A stretch of 64,000 bases of DNA, from NCBI RefSeq assembly GCF_900184035.1, contig NZ_FXWP01000009.1, positions 62,001 to 126,000 on the forward strand, in the 5' to 3' direction. The notes under the pieces were generated by a model that was given only the letters and a program-made list of their open reading frames with translations, had not been told where the DNA came from and searched no databases. The DNA is from Kosakonia pseudosacchari. GTDB lineage: Bacteria; Pseudomonadota; Gammaproteobacteria; Enterobacterales; Enterobacteriaceae. Positions 53,284-61,419 of this stretch are shown in pieces (within the stretch, counting starts at the first letter, position 1; each line of letters begins with the position of its first letter). A program made the translations under genes and the position numbers.

Positions 53284-55422
53284 TTATGCGGGCTTTTTTT
53301 GTGACGAATCTGAACATTCCAGCGATAAAGTGAATCTTTTTTGCTGAAGCAGCACAGCCACTTTCTCGGCGGGTAAAGGGCGGGCAAAAAGAAACCCTTG
53401 CAGATAAGCACAGCCCATATTGGTCAGCAATGCCTGCTGTTCGGCCGTTTCGATACCTTCCGCCACAACATGCATGTTCATCGAGTGTGCAATATCAATG
53501 ATCGTTGAAACAATTTTAACGTTGCGGCTGTTATCGCGAATATCCTTCACAAAACTTCTGTCGATTTTAAGCTCTGTTGCCGGTAACCGTTTCAGCATCA
53601 GCATATTGGAGTAACCGGTGCCAAAGTCATCAATGGCGACCGTGATACCCATTTGGGCGAACTGGTTAAGCAGTTGCACGCTACGCTCAATGTTTTTCAG
53701 CGCGGTGTTCTCCGTGATTTCAAGCGTCAACTGCATGGGATCGATATGGTAGCGGTGCAGTGAATCGGTGATTTGGTCGTAAATATCGTGCTGCTCAAAC
53801 TGGCTGGGGGAAAGGTTGATAGCAAGCGTCAGATGTTTAAACCCGTGGTTGTTCCAGTGATGCAGTTGTCTGCATGCGGCATCAATCACCCAGCGCCCGA
53901 CGGAGATGATTAACCCTGTTTTTTCCAGCATCGGTAAAAACGTTGCGGGCAGCAAAACCCCTCGTGTCGGGTGACGCCAGCGCAGCAATGCTTCGAAACC
54001 TGCCAGGGCGTGCTCCGGTGCGTGGTACTGCGGTTGGTACCAGAGTTCAAACTGGTCGCGTGACAGCGCCTGCGATAAATCCTGCAAAAACAGCGGATCG
54101 TCGACGGTTTTCTGCGCCATACCAGCATGAAACACAGCCCAACTGTTACGGCCTTCCTGTTTTACGCTGTACATTGCCGTGTCGGCTTTCAGTTTCAGCT
54201 CATGGGCGGTATCGCCATGCTGCGGGTAGTAACTGATCCCGGCGCTGAGTGAAACATTAATGACATGGTTCAGCTCGCAAAAGGGCTGTTGAATGGTGGC
54301 GACAAGGTGTTTTACCAGCGCCACAACCTCGTCTTCGTGGGTATCCGGTACCAGCAGGGTAAACTCATCGCCGCCCAGGCGCGCCAGCGACATTTTTTCG
54401 CTGATACAGGCAGATAATCGCCCGGCAACCGCCACCAGCAGTTGGTCTCCAATGTGATGTCCCCAGGCATCATTAACCAGTTTAAAGCGATCTAAATCCA
54501 TATAAATCAGTGCGAAAGTGCTGCGTGTCGCCGAGGCCTTGCCAAGGCAAGCATCAAGAAGATTGTCGAGCTGGGATCGGTTTGCCAGCCCCGTTAGCGG
54601 GTCATAATAGGCTTGTTTTTCAAGTTGCTGATTAAGCTGGCGCAGGCTGTCCGTCAAACGTGATGTCCGCAGTTGCGAATCAATCATCGAAATGAACAGC
54701 ATGATGCCGAAAATCACCAGCGTCGTCGTGGCAACCCATAATGAAAGCCCCAATTCCCCGACGTCATGGCTCATCAGCGTCGTTGCATGGCCGCGGATCA
54801 CAATGCCAGTGCCATCGCTACTGAACGTGGCGGCACTCATTGCAGTGTAATGCATAGCACTGATAGAACCGCCCATCACCAGTGCTGCAAAGACGCGGTT
54901 AATAAAGACACCGTGGGTATTTTGCCGCAGGCTAAAGGCCAGCCAAAGGGCAACCCAGGCACTGAGAAAGGCAATGGCTACCGAAAGTGCAATCAGCGCA
55001 GCGTTCCAGTAAATGGTGATGAACCCCATCATCGACGCCATACCAAGATAATGCATGGAGACCACGCCGGTACCGAGCAGTAAGGAAGCGAACAGCAGAC
55101 GTTTTGTCGGCAGTGTTTTGCCCGCCACGGCAATATTGATAGCGAGTATTGACGTCAACATCGCGATAATAAATGAGAGCAGGGTCAGCTCTAAATCGTA
55201 ATGCATCATCACTGGCATTTTCATCGCCAGCATGCCGACATAATGCATCGACCAGATACCGATGCCCAGGGTGGCGCCACCCGAAAAACGCCAGAATATT
55301 GCACTGCGCGGTTCAGACGTCGCAACTTTGCCTGCGCTATCCAGTGCGACAAATGAAGCAATGAAAGCGACCAGAAAAGAGATGCCGATCAAAATGGGGT
55401 CCCACGAAACGTAGAGCATCAT
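53284..55422 (-). CDS. MHYT-GGDEF-EAL membrane protein
   Basis: A 712-residue c-di-GMP enzyme. The N-terminal MHYT sensor has about seven spans and three MHY motifs at 59-61, 123-125 and 190-192, proposed in the family to bind copper and sense a diatomic gas. GGDEF is intact at 350-354 (ARLGGDEF). In the EAL domain, EAL is 477-479, and DDFGTGYSN and AEGIETAEQ are present. Both activities may therefore be possible. The start is the ATG at 55422; a GTG 14 codons upstream exists. It has no counterpart next to dgcM in E. coli as I know that locus. It is similar to YkoW/MucR-type proteins. Confidence 0.9.
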   Translation of the reverse strand: MMLYVSWDPILIGISFLVAFIASFVALDSAGKVATSEPRSAIFWRFSGGATLGIGIWSMHYVGMLAMKMPVMMHYDLELTLLSFIIAMLTSILAINIAVAGKTLPTKRLLFASLLLGTGVVSMHYLGMASMMGFITIYWNAALIALSVAIAFLSAWVALWLAFSLRQNTHGVFINRVFAALVMGGSISAMHYTAMSAATFSSDGTGIVIRGHATTLMSHDVGELGLSLWVATTTLVIFGIMLFISMIDSQLRTSRLTDSLRQLNQQLEKQAYYDPLTGLANRSQLDNLLDACLGKASATRSTFALIYMDLDRFKLVNDAWGHHIGDQLLVAVAGRLSACISEKMSLARLGGDEFTLLVPDTHEDEVVALVKHLVATIQQPFCELNHVINVSLSAGISYYPQHGDTAHELKLKADTAMYSVKQEGRNSWAVFHAGMAQKTVDDPLFLQDLSQALSRDQFELWYQPQYHAPEHALAGFEALLRWRHPTRGVLLPATFLPMLEKTGLIISVGRWVIDAACRQLHHWNNHGFKHLTLAINLSPSQFEQHDIYDQITDSLHRYHIDPMQLTLEITENTALKNIERSVQLLNQFAQMGITVAIDDFGTGYSNMLMLKRLPATELKIDRSFVKDIRDNSRNVKIVSTIIDIAHSMNMHVVAEGIETAEQQALLTNMGCAYLQGFLFARPLPAEKVAVLLQQKRFTLSLECSDSSQKKPA

Positions 55423-55874
55423 GCAATCCACACAGGCAAAAAAGGTGATATGTAATCCTGGCACTAATTTTAGCCGCTAACCTAATGAATTTAATGGCTA
55501 CGCTAATTTTATTAATGCAGGGGCGAATAAACTAATAATAACTTTTCTTTTATTTATCGGTTGGGATGGCAATAACTTAAATAAAGTGAATGATTTAACA
55601 TATGATAAAATTATCTTAGTACTGGAGTATTATTTTCAGTAGTAAGGAATGCATTATTTCTTATATGATATATGTTGACGGGCGATTCTGCTTTTTCCGT
55701 TTGTTGTTATATCAGTATCTGCTGATTAGCATATAAACTTCGCATTTAAGTCAACTTAAGTGAAATTGAAATTATTTAAAGGTGAACATTATTTGGCGGC
55801 AATTTCGCCGTGTAAAAGTACATCCCGAATGCTATAAGGATCTTACCGTCCCAGGTGTTCAGGTGGGTTTTCCT
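55423..55874. other. Intergenic region between the MHYT gene and the chemoreceptor gene
   Basis: A 452-base divergent, markedly A/T-rich region. It includes ATCAG-TATCTG-CTGAT (55711-55726). An open frame in line with the chemoreceptor starts at GTG 55782 but lacks a ribosome-binding site. No clear sigma-28 promoter (TAAA-N15-GCCGATAA) was found. Confidence 0.5.
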
Positions 55875-57050
55875 ATGTTAAGAAATATTAGTGTAAGAAC
55901 ATTTATTATTTTATATCTTCTGGTCTCTTTTATTATCCTCGATGTATTAGTGATCGTTGTCTCAAAAAATATCGCTTTATTTGCCATGGCAAGTGTTGTT
56001 TCTCTCACATCAATGACGCTGCTCTGGTTTTATATGACACAATATTTGGTGACGCCGATAAACACAGTTAAAAAAAGCATAGAAGAAGTCACATCGGGAA
56101 ACCTTTCTATCGTTATTCCTGAGTTTGGTAATAATTGCGCGGGTCGGTTAATTCCGGGCATTAACAGCCTTTCTGCCAGTATCGCGAGCCTGGTGAAAGA
56201 AATTCGCGCCTCTTCTGATACCGCGCTGGAGCTGTCGGCGCAACTGGCCTTACGCAGCGCCGATCTGTCCGTTAAAACGGAAGAGCAATCTGCTGCGCTG
56301 GTGCAAACGGCGTCCAGCATGGAGCAGATGGCTTCCAGCACGAAAAACAATGCCGACAATACCCGCCTCGCAAGTACCCGGGCGAAAGACGCCACAACCT
56401 GCGCGCAAAAAGGGGGCGGTCTAATGGGGCAGGTGGCGAAAAATATGCAATCGATAACCGAGTGTGCCGGTCAGATGACCGAAATTATCTCCATCATTGA
56501 TGGTATTGCTTTCCAGACAAATATTCTGGCACTGAATGCGGCAGTCGAAGCGGCGCGCGCCGGGGATCATGGCAAAGGTTTTTCTGTCGTGGCGGGTGAA
56601 GTGCGTAGTCTGGCGCATCGCAGTGCAGAGGCGGCGAAAAACATTAAATCGCTGATTGCTGTCACCACTGATAACGTCAATCAGGGCGCGACCGTCGTCG
56701 GCGAAGCCGAGCAAAATATGCACGAGATTGTTTCGGGTGCGAGTGTGGTGAGTAAATTAATGGATGAAATCGCCGTCACGACGCTGCAGCAGGAAAAGGG
56801 GATCTCGCAGATCACGCTTGCGCTAGCAGAGCTGGAAAAAGTGACGCAAAGCAACGTCACCATGGTGGATGAACTGGCAGGATCGTCGGATGTTTTACAA
56901 CACCAGGTGGAAGGCTTGCTGCAACGGATTGGCAAATTCCGCCTGGCAGCCGTAAAAACGCAGGATGAGGCATTGCCAGCAAAAGTTTCCCCTGTGCGTG
57001 TCAATGCTCCGCTGCTGGGTAAGCAGGAAAATTACTGGCACTCGTTCTGA
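55875..57050 (+). CDS. Methyl-accepting chemotaxis protein without a periplasmic domain
   Basis: A 391-residue chemoreceptor. Two membrane spans at about 9-29 and 33-56 are joined by only a few residues, so no external ligand domain exists. A HAMP-like region (57-105) and the full signalling domain follow, with the hairpin tip IIDGIAFQTNILALNAAVEA. The protein ends in YWHSF, which fits the xWxxF CheR/CheB-docking pentapeptide of Tsr and Tar. The start MLRNISVRTF follows AGGTGGG; a GTG 31 codons upstream is the alternative. The signal it senses must be membrane-borne or cytoplasmic. Confidence 0.9.
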   Translation: MLRNISVRTFIILYLLVSFIILDVLVIVVSKNIALFAMASVVSLTSMTLLWFYMTQYLVTPINTVKKSIEEVTSGNLSIVIPEFGNNCAGRLIPGINSLSASIASLVKEIRASSDTALELSAQLALRSADLSVKTEEQSAALVQTASSMEQMASSTKNNADNTRLASTRAKDATTCAQKGGGLMGQVAKNMQSITECAGQMTEIISIIDGIAFQTNILALNAAVEAARAGDHGKGFSVVAGEVRSLAHRSAEAAKNIKSLIAVTTDNVNQGATVVGEAEQNMHEIVSGASVVSKLMDEIAVTTLQQEKGISQITLALAELEKVTQSNVTMVDELAGSSDVLQHQVEGLLQRIGKFRLAAVKTQDEALPAKVSPVRVNAPLLGKQENYWHSF

Positions 57051-57068
57051 TTCTGATAATTGACGCAC

Positions 57069-57096
57069 AGGCCCGGAGATCCGGGCCTTATTTTTT
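57069..57096 (+). terminator. Rho-independent terminator of the chemoreceptor gene
   Basis: AGGCCCGG-AGAT-CCGGGCCT followed by TATTTTTT, 18 bases past the stop. Confidence 0.93.
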
Positions 57097-57195
57097 GCAT
57101 TGTTTGTTAATTTGTTAATAAATTCAGCGTGATGATTGCTTAACGTTGCCATATGGCTAGACTTGCCAAAACACCATGCGGATTGTGGAGGTCCT

Positions 57196-58179
57196 GTGGA
57201 AGCAATTAAAGGAACTGATGTGAACGTTCCGGATGCGGTATTTGCCTGGCTGTTAGACGGTAAAGGCGGTGTGAAACCGCTGGAAGATAACGACGTTATT
57301 ACCGCAAGCACCCCGTGTTGGGTGCATCTGAATTATACCAACCCGGAGAGCGCCCAGTGGCTGGAAACCACGCCAGTGTTGCCGAACAGCGCGCGCACGG
57401 CGCTTTCCGGGGAGAGCACGCGCCCCCGGGTAAGCCGCATGGGCGAGGGGACGTTAATTACCTTGCGCTGCATTAATGGCAGCACGGACGAGCGGCCCGA
57501 TCAACTGGTGGCGGTACGCGTTTATATGGACGAGCGCATGATTGTCTCAACACGCCAGCGCAAGGTGCTGGCGCTGGACGATGTGGTCAGCGATCTGGAG
57601 GAGGGAACCGGTCCGGCGGATTGTGGCGGCTGGCTGGTGGATGTGTGCGATGCGCTGACCGATCACGCCAGCGAGTTTATCGAATCGCTGCACGACCGGA
57701 TTATCGACCTTGAAGATAACCTGCTCGATCAGCAAATTCCGCCGCGCGGCATCCTGGCGCTGCTGCGTAAACAGTTGATTGTGATGCGCCGTTATATGGC
57801 GCCGCAACGGGATGTTTTTGCCCGGCTGGCCAGCGAGCGCTTACCGTGGATGAGTGATGATCAGCGCCGACGTATGCAGGATATTGCCGATCGCCTTGGT
57901 CGTGGGCTCGATGAGATTGATGCCTGTATTGCCCGTACCGGAGTGATGACAGATGAAATCACCCAGGTGATGCAGGAGTCGCTGGCGCGGCGAACTTATA
58001 CGATGTCTTTGATGGCAATGGTGTTTCTGCCGAGCACGTTTTTAACCGGGTTGTTCGGCGTCAACCTTGGCGGTATTCCCGGTGGCGGTTGGCATTTTGG
58101 CTTTGCACTGTTTTGCATGATGTTGGTTGTGCTGATCGGTGGTGTTACCTGGTGGTTGCATCGTAGTAACTGGCTGTAA
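57196..58179 (+). CDS. zntB: Zinc transporter ZntB
   Basis: A CorA-superfamily (2-TM-GxN) inner-membrane zinc transporter. It has 327 residues. A large N-terminal cytoplasmic funnel domain is followed by two C-terminal spans (about 267-290 and 300-322) with the GVN selectivity motif in [13 protein letters not shown]. Translation starts at GTG after GGAGG; the protein start ([13 protein letters not shown]) matches E. coli MEAIKGSDVNVPD. Confidence 0.96.
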   Translation: MEAIKGTDVNVPDAVFAWLLDGKGGVKPLEDNDVITASTPCWVHLNYTNPESAQWLETTPVLPNSARTALSGESTRPRVSRMGEGTLITLRCINGSTDERPDQLVAVRVYMDERMIVSTRQRKVLALDDVVSDLEEGTGPADCGGWLVDVCDALTDHASEFIESLHDRIIDLEDNLLDQQIPPRGILALLRKQLIVMRRYMAPQRDVFARLASERLPWMSDDQRRRMQDIADRLGRGLDEIDACIARTGVMTDEITQVMQESLARRTYTMSLMAMVFLPSTFLTGLFGVNLGGIPGGGWHFGFALFCMMLVVLIGGVTWWLHRSNWL

Positions 58180-58225
58180 AATTTCACTTTTTTAACAAAA
58201 ATTGAACATAAAAACGCCGCATTAA

Positions 58226-58239
58226 TTGAGCGAGGTCAA
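58226..58239 (+). promoter_or_regulatory. FNR box of fnrS
   Basis: TTGAGCGAGGTCAA is a near-perfect FNR site (TTGAT-N4-ATCAA). Its centre is 41.5 bases upstream of the inferred fnrS start at 58275, the class II activator position, and AATATT (58263-58268) fits the -10. FNR, or ArcA as a co-regulator, would drive fnrS under anaerobiosis. Confidence 0.9.
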
Positions 58240-58274
58240 TAAACGAAACACCTGTTCAGGGCAATATTCATCTC

Positions 58275-58394
58275 GCAGGTGAATGCAACGTCAAGCGATG
58301 GGCGTTGCGCTCCATATTGTCTTACTTCCTTTTTTGAATTACTGCATAGCACAATTGATTCGTACGACGCCGACTTAATAGTCGGCTTTTTTTT
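58275..58394 (+). ncRNA. fnrS: Small regulatory RNA FnrS
   Basis: An Hfq-dependent sRNA made under anaerobiosis that represses aerobic-metabolism mRNAs such as sodB, maeA and gpmA in E. coli. The sequence from GCAGGTGAATGCAACGTC through the T-run matches my memory of E. coli fnrS nearly base for base, including GGGCGTTGCGCTCC and TACTTCC. It ends with GCCGACT-TAAT-AGTCGGC and eight T residues (58369-58394); only the terminator loop differs. It sits between zntB and dbpA, as in E. coli. Confidence 0.95.
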
Positions 58395-58447
58395 GCCTCT
58401 GCGTTCTAGCCGTCTACCCTTAACGGGAAGCCCACAAAAAGGAGGCA

Positions 58448-58624
58448 ATGATGAACGCACTCTATTTTTTCTCCCCACAGTTGAGCGATCCGGTGCCTAC
58501 GGACCCGGTTCCTGTTCCTGACCCGATTCCTCGCCCGCAACCGATGCCGGATCCGCCGCCGGATGAAGAACCGATTAAAATGTCGCGTTATAAAGGCAGA
58601 TCTGAGAGGATACGCGCCTGCTAA
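58448..58624 (+). CDS. Proline-rich small protein, 58 residues
   Basis: An ORF found by direct reading between fnrS and dbpA. An ideal AGGAGG ribosome site sits three bases before two tandem ATGs. Residues 10-42 are dominated by Pro-Val/Asp-Pro units (DPVPTDPVPVPDPIPRPQP), about half proline, followed by a basic tail KMSRYKGRSERIRAC. It has no signal or membrane span. The first six residues are hydrophobic. I cannot name the family with confidence. The extended conformation suggests a binding peptide or linker rather than an enzyme. Confidence 0.75.
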   Translation: MMNALYFFSPQLSDPVPTDPVPVPDPIPRPQPMPDPPPDEEPIKMSRYKGRSERIRAC

Positions 58625-58654
58625 ACGTATGCCTTTTTATCGCGAGAAAACATT

Positions 58655-60028
58655 GTGACCGCTTTTTCAACCCTGAATACTTTGCCCGCAGCCCAGATCG
58701 AAAACCTCAACGAACTGGGCTATCTCACCATGACGCCCGTCCAGGCGGCGGCGCTGCCCGCTATTCTTGCTGGTAAAGATGTCCGGGTACAGGCGAAAAC
58801 CGGCAGCGGTAAAACAGCGGCGTTTGGCTTAGGGCTGTTGCAGCACATCGATGCCAGCCGTTTTCAAACGCAATCCCTTATTTTATGTCCCACTCGCGAG
58901 CTGGCGGATCAGGTGGCAAACGAGCTGCGTCGCCTGGCGCGTTATATGCCGAACATTAAAATATTGACCCTGTGCGGCGGGCAGCCATTCGGTGCGCAGC
59001 GCGACTCGTTACAGCACGCGCCACATATTATTGTCGCCACGCCGGGCCGCCTGCTGGATCACCTGCAAAAAAGCACCGTTTCTCTCGATAGCCTGCAAAC
59101 GCTGGTGATGGATGAAGCGGATCGCATGCTGGATATGGGTTTCAGCGACGCCATTAATGAAGTTATCGCTTTTGCCCCGGCTTCGCGCCAGACGCTGCTG
59201 TTTTCTGCGACCTGGCCGGAAGCCATTGCTGCGATTAGCGGTCGCGTGCAGCGCAATCCCGAAACGATTGAAATCGACACGGTTGACGCCCTGCCGGCAG
59301 TAGAACAGCAATTTTTCGAAGTTTCCCGCAATGGCAAAGCCAGCTTGCTGCAAAAGCTGCTCAGCGAACACCGCCCGGCATCCTGTGTGGTGTTCTGCAA
59401 CACCAAAAAAGATTGCCAGGAAGTGTGCGATGCACTGAACGCCGCCGGGCAGGACGCGCTGGCGCTGCATGGCGATCTGGAGCAGCGCGATCGCGATCAG
59501 ACGCTGGTGCGTTTCGCCAACGGCAGCGCCCGCGTACTGGTGGCTACCGATGTTGCTGCGCGTGGGCTGGATATCAAATCACTTGAACTGGTCGTTAACT
59601 ACGAGCTGGCGTGGGACCCTGAGGTTCACGTACACCGTATCGGGCGCACCGCGCGTGCGGGTAACAGCGGTCTGGCCATCAGTTTCTGTGCGCCGGAAGA
59701 AGCGCAGCGCGCGAATATTCTGGCCGAAATGCTGCAACTGAAGCTGAACTGGCTGAATCCACCGGCTAACGTCAAGGTTGTACCGCTGGAAGCCGAAATG
59801 GCAACGTTGTGCATTGATGGTGGCAAGAAAGCCAAAATGCGTGCCGGGGATGTGCTCGGGGCGTTAACGGGAGAAATGGGGCTGGATGGCGCGGATATCG
59901 GCAAAATTACCCTCCACCCGGCGCACGTTTATGTGGCTGTGCGTCAAAGCGTGGCGCGTCAGGCGTGGAAGCAGTTGCAGAACGGGAAAATCAAGGGCAA
60001 GACCTGTCGTGTACGGTTGCTGAAATAA
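58655..60028 (+). CDS. dbpA: ATP-dependent RNA helicase DbpA
   Basis: A DEAD-box helicase specific for hairpin 92 of 23S rRNA, acting in 50S assembly. It has 457 residues. The Q motif is near residue 24, then AKTGSGKT, PTRELADQ, VMDEADRML, SATWPE and HRIGRTARAG. The C-terminal RRM-like domain (about 380-457) gives rRNA specificity. It starts at GTG; the N-terminus MTAFSTLN is the same as E. coli. Confidence 0.97.
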   Translation: MTAFSTLNTLPAAQIENLNELGYLTMTPVQAAALPAILAGKDVRVQAKTGSGKTAAFGLGLLQHIDASRFQTQSLILCPTRELADQVANELRRLARYMPNIKILTLCGGQPFGAQRDSLQHAPHIIVATPGRLLDHLQKSTVSLDSLQTLVMDEADRMLDMGFSDAINEVIAFAPASRQTLLFSATWPEAIAAISGRVQRNPETIEIDTVDALPAVEQQFFEVSRNGKASLLQKLLSEHRPASCVVFCNTKKDCQEVCDALNAAGQDALALHGDLEQRDRDQTLVRFANGSARVLVATDVAARGLDIKSLELVVNYELAWDPEVHVHRIGRTARAGNSGLAISFCAPEEAQRANILAEMLQLKLNWLNPPANVKVVPLEAEMATLCIDGGKKAKMRAGDVLGALTGEMGLDGADIGKITLHPAHVYVAVRQSVARQAWKQLQNGKIKGKTCRVRLLK

Positions 60029-60036
60029 AGTAAAAA

Positions 60037-60065
60037 GCCTCTCTGGCGCACCAGAGAGGCACAAC
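60037..60065. terminator. Terminator between dbpA and ttcA
   Basis: GCCTCTCTGG-CGCA-CCAGAGAGGC, a 10-bp perfect stem. On the minus strand it is followed by TTTTTACTTT, so it terminates ttcA; on the plus strand no T-run follows. Confidence 0.85.
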
Positions 60066-60066
60066 G

Positions 60067-61002
60067 TTATTTCACTTCAATCACATTCAGGCGCAGCTCA
60101 TCCAGTTGCGCATCATCTTCTTCCGGCTGCCAGCCCGCCGGTTGCAGCGGGATCTCTTCCCGATCAAAGGCCAGATCGCCGCCGTTCACCACTTCTGAAC
60201 CGTGGGTGATGCCTTTAAAGTCGAACAAATTAATATCGCTCAGGTGCGAAGGCACTACGTTTTGCATCGCGCTGAACATGGTTTCGATACGTCCAGGATA
60301 GCGTTTGTCCCAGTCACGCAGCATATCGGCAATAACCTGGCGTTGCAGGTTCGGCTGGGAGCCACACAGATTGCACGGAATGATAGGGAACCCTTTGGCT
60401 TCTGAAAAACGCTCAATATCTTTTTCGCGGCAGTAAGCCAGCGGGCGAATCACGATATGTTTACCATCATCGCTCATCAGTTTTGGCGGCATCCCTTTCA
60501 TTTTCCCGCCGTAAAACATATTCAGAAACAGCGTTTGCAGGATGTCGTCGCGATGGTGACCAAGGGCGATTTTTGTCGCACCCAGCTCCGTCGCCGTGCG
60601 GTAAAGAATGCCACGACGCAAGCGTGAGCAGAGCGAGCAGGTGGTTTTGCCTTCCGGGATCTTCTCTTTAACGATACCGTACGTGTTTTCTTCCACGATT
60701 TTGTATTCCACACCCAGCGTATCCAGATACTGCGGCAGAATATGTTCCGGGAAACCCGGTTGTTTCTGGTCGAGGTTAACAGCCACCAGCGAAAAGTTTA
60801 CCGGCGCGCTCTGTTGCAGGTTGCGCAAAATTTCCAGCATGGTGTAACTGTCTTTGCCGCCGGAAAGGCAAACCATAATGCGATCGCCTTCTTCAATCAT
60901 GTTGAAGTCGGCAATAGCCTCGCCCACGTTACGACGCAGACGCTTTTGCAGCTTGTTAAGGTTGTACTGTTCTTTCTTTGTAATCTCTTGCTTTTCAATC
61001 AT
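60067..61002 (-). CDS. ttcA: tRNA 2-thiocytidine(32) synthetase
   Basis: Thiolates C32 of several tRNAs using ATP and a [4Fe-4S] cluster. It has 311 residues. The PP-loop is SGGKDS (near 47-52). Two CxxC pairs are present: CSLC and CNLC. The start is ATG at 61002 ([18 protein letters not shown]); the first codons differ from E. coli (MQENQQ) up to the point where the sequence matches the prophage attachment core. The upstream in-frame codons belong to an integrase remnant. The gene itself is intact. Confidence 0.96.
   Translation of the reverse strand: MIEKQEITKKEQYNLNKLQKRLRRNVGEAIADFNMIEEGDRIMVCLSGGKDSYTMLEILRNLQQSAPVNFSLVAVNLDQKQPGFPEHILPQYLDTLGVEYKIVEENTYGIVKEKIPEGKTTCSLCSRLRRGILYRTATELGATKIALGHHRDDILQTLFLNMFYGGKMKGMPPKLMSDDGKHIVIRPLAYCREKDIERFSEAKGFPIIPCNLCGSQPNLQRQVIADMLRDWDKRYPGRIETMFSAMQNVVPSHLSDINLFDFKGITHGSEVVNGGDLAFDREEIPLQPAGWQPEEDDAQLDELRLNVIEVK
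60953..60978 (-). other. Candidate prophage attachment core inside ttcA
   Basis: This 26-base segment encodes KKEQYNLNK of TtcA. It matches, with about two differences, the 26-base attachment core that I recall for the Rac prophage in E. coli ttcA. The integrase remnant begins 24 bases away on the 5' side. It is an inferred attL or attB-like site; no second copy was seen in the window. Confidence 0.6.
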
Positions 61003-61276
61003 TATTTTGTCTCTGGAAGCGTCAGGGGCACCGCAGGGGCAAACCACATCATCAAGTGGCAGCTAGTGATTAGCACGCCTCTCTGATCCTGGTTCATTTC
61101 CGCTCACCATGCACCGTAAATGTCGTAAACCCTTTGCCGTTTTCACGCACATTACCTCGCGATGAAAACGGGCTTGTGCCGGTAATCAAAAACCAGCAGG
61201 CAAAAGTATGTCGCGTATGGTACGGATTCCGGCGGCGAATACCAGCACGTTTTATGGCGTTGCCAGGCGCAGGCAA
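61002..61276 (-). pseudogene. Decayed tyrosine integrase, C-terminal remnant
   Basis: Minus-strand remnant of a phage-type integrase. In one frame it reads AIKRAGIRRRNPYHTRHTFA and then CWFLITGTSP, the family's RHT box and following helix. The frame then shifts: FIA and, after stops, VYDIYGAW-stop-AEMNQDQRG appear in another frame. It ends [15 protein letters not shown]...[13 protein letters not shown], with a stop overlapping the ttcA ATG by one base. At least one frameshift and several stops make it inactive. Position and orientation match intR of the Rac prophage next to ttcA. Confidence 0.82.
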
Positions 61277-61419
61277 GAAATGAAATGGTCATCGCTCACC
61301 TTTTTTCAGGTGCGGTATAAAACCTATTCATCAATACAGGAGTAAGATCATTCTCGCCAGGATGTGTAATCAGTTTGTAAAGAAACGAACTGTTATCTAA
61401 TCATCGAAGGGAGGTAAAC

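Noticed and set aside
55465-55781. Flagellar (sigma-28) promoter for the chemoreceptor gene
   Set aside because: No TAAA-N15-GCCGATAA match was seen in the divergent region.
61094-61276. 60-residue open frame as a functional integrase
   Set aside because: Only a C-terminal fragment remains, starting at TTG, with the later motifs in other frames; it is a pseudogene.
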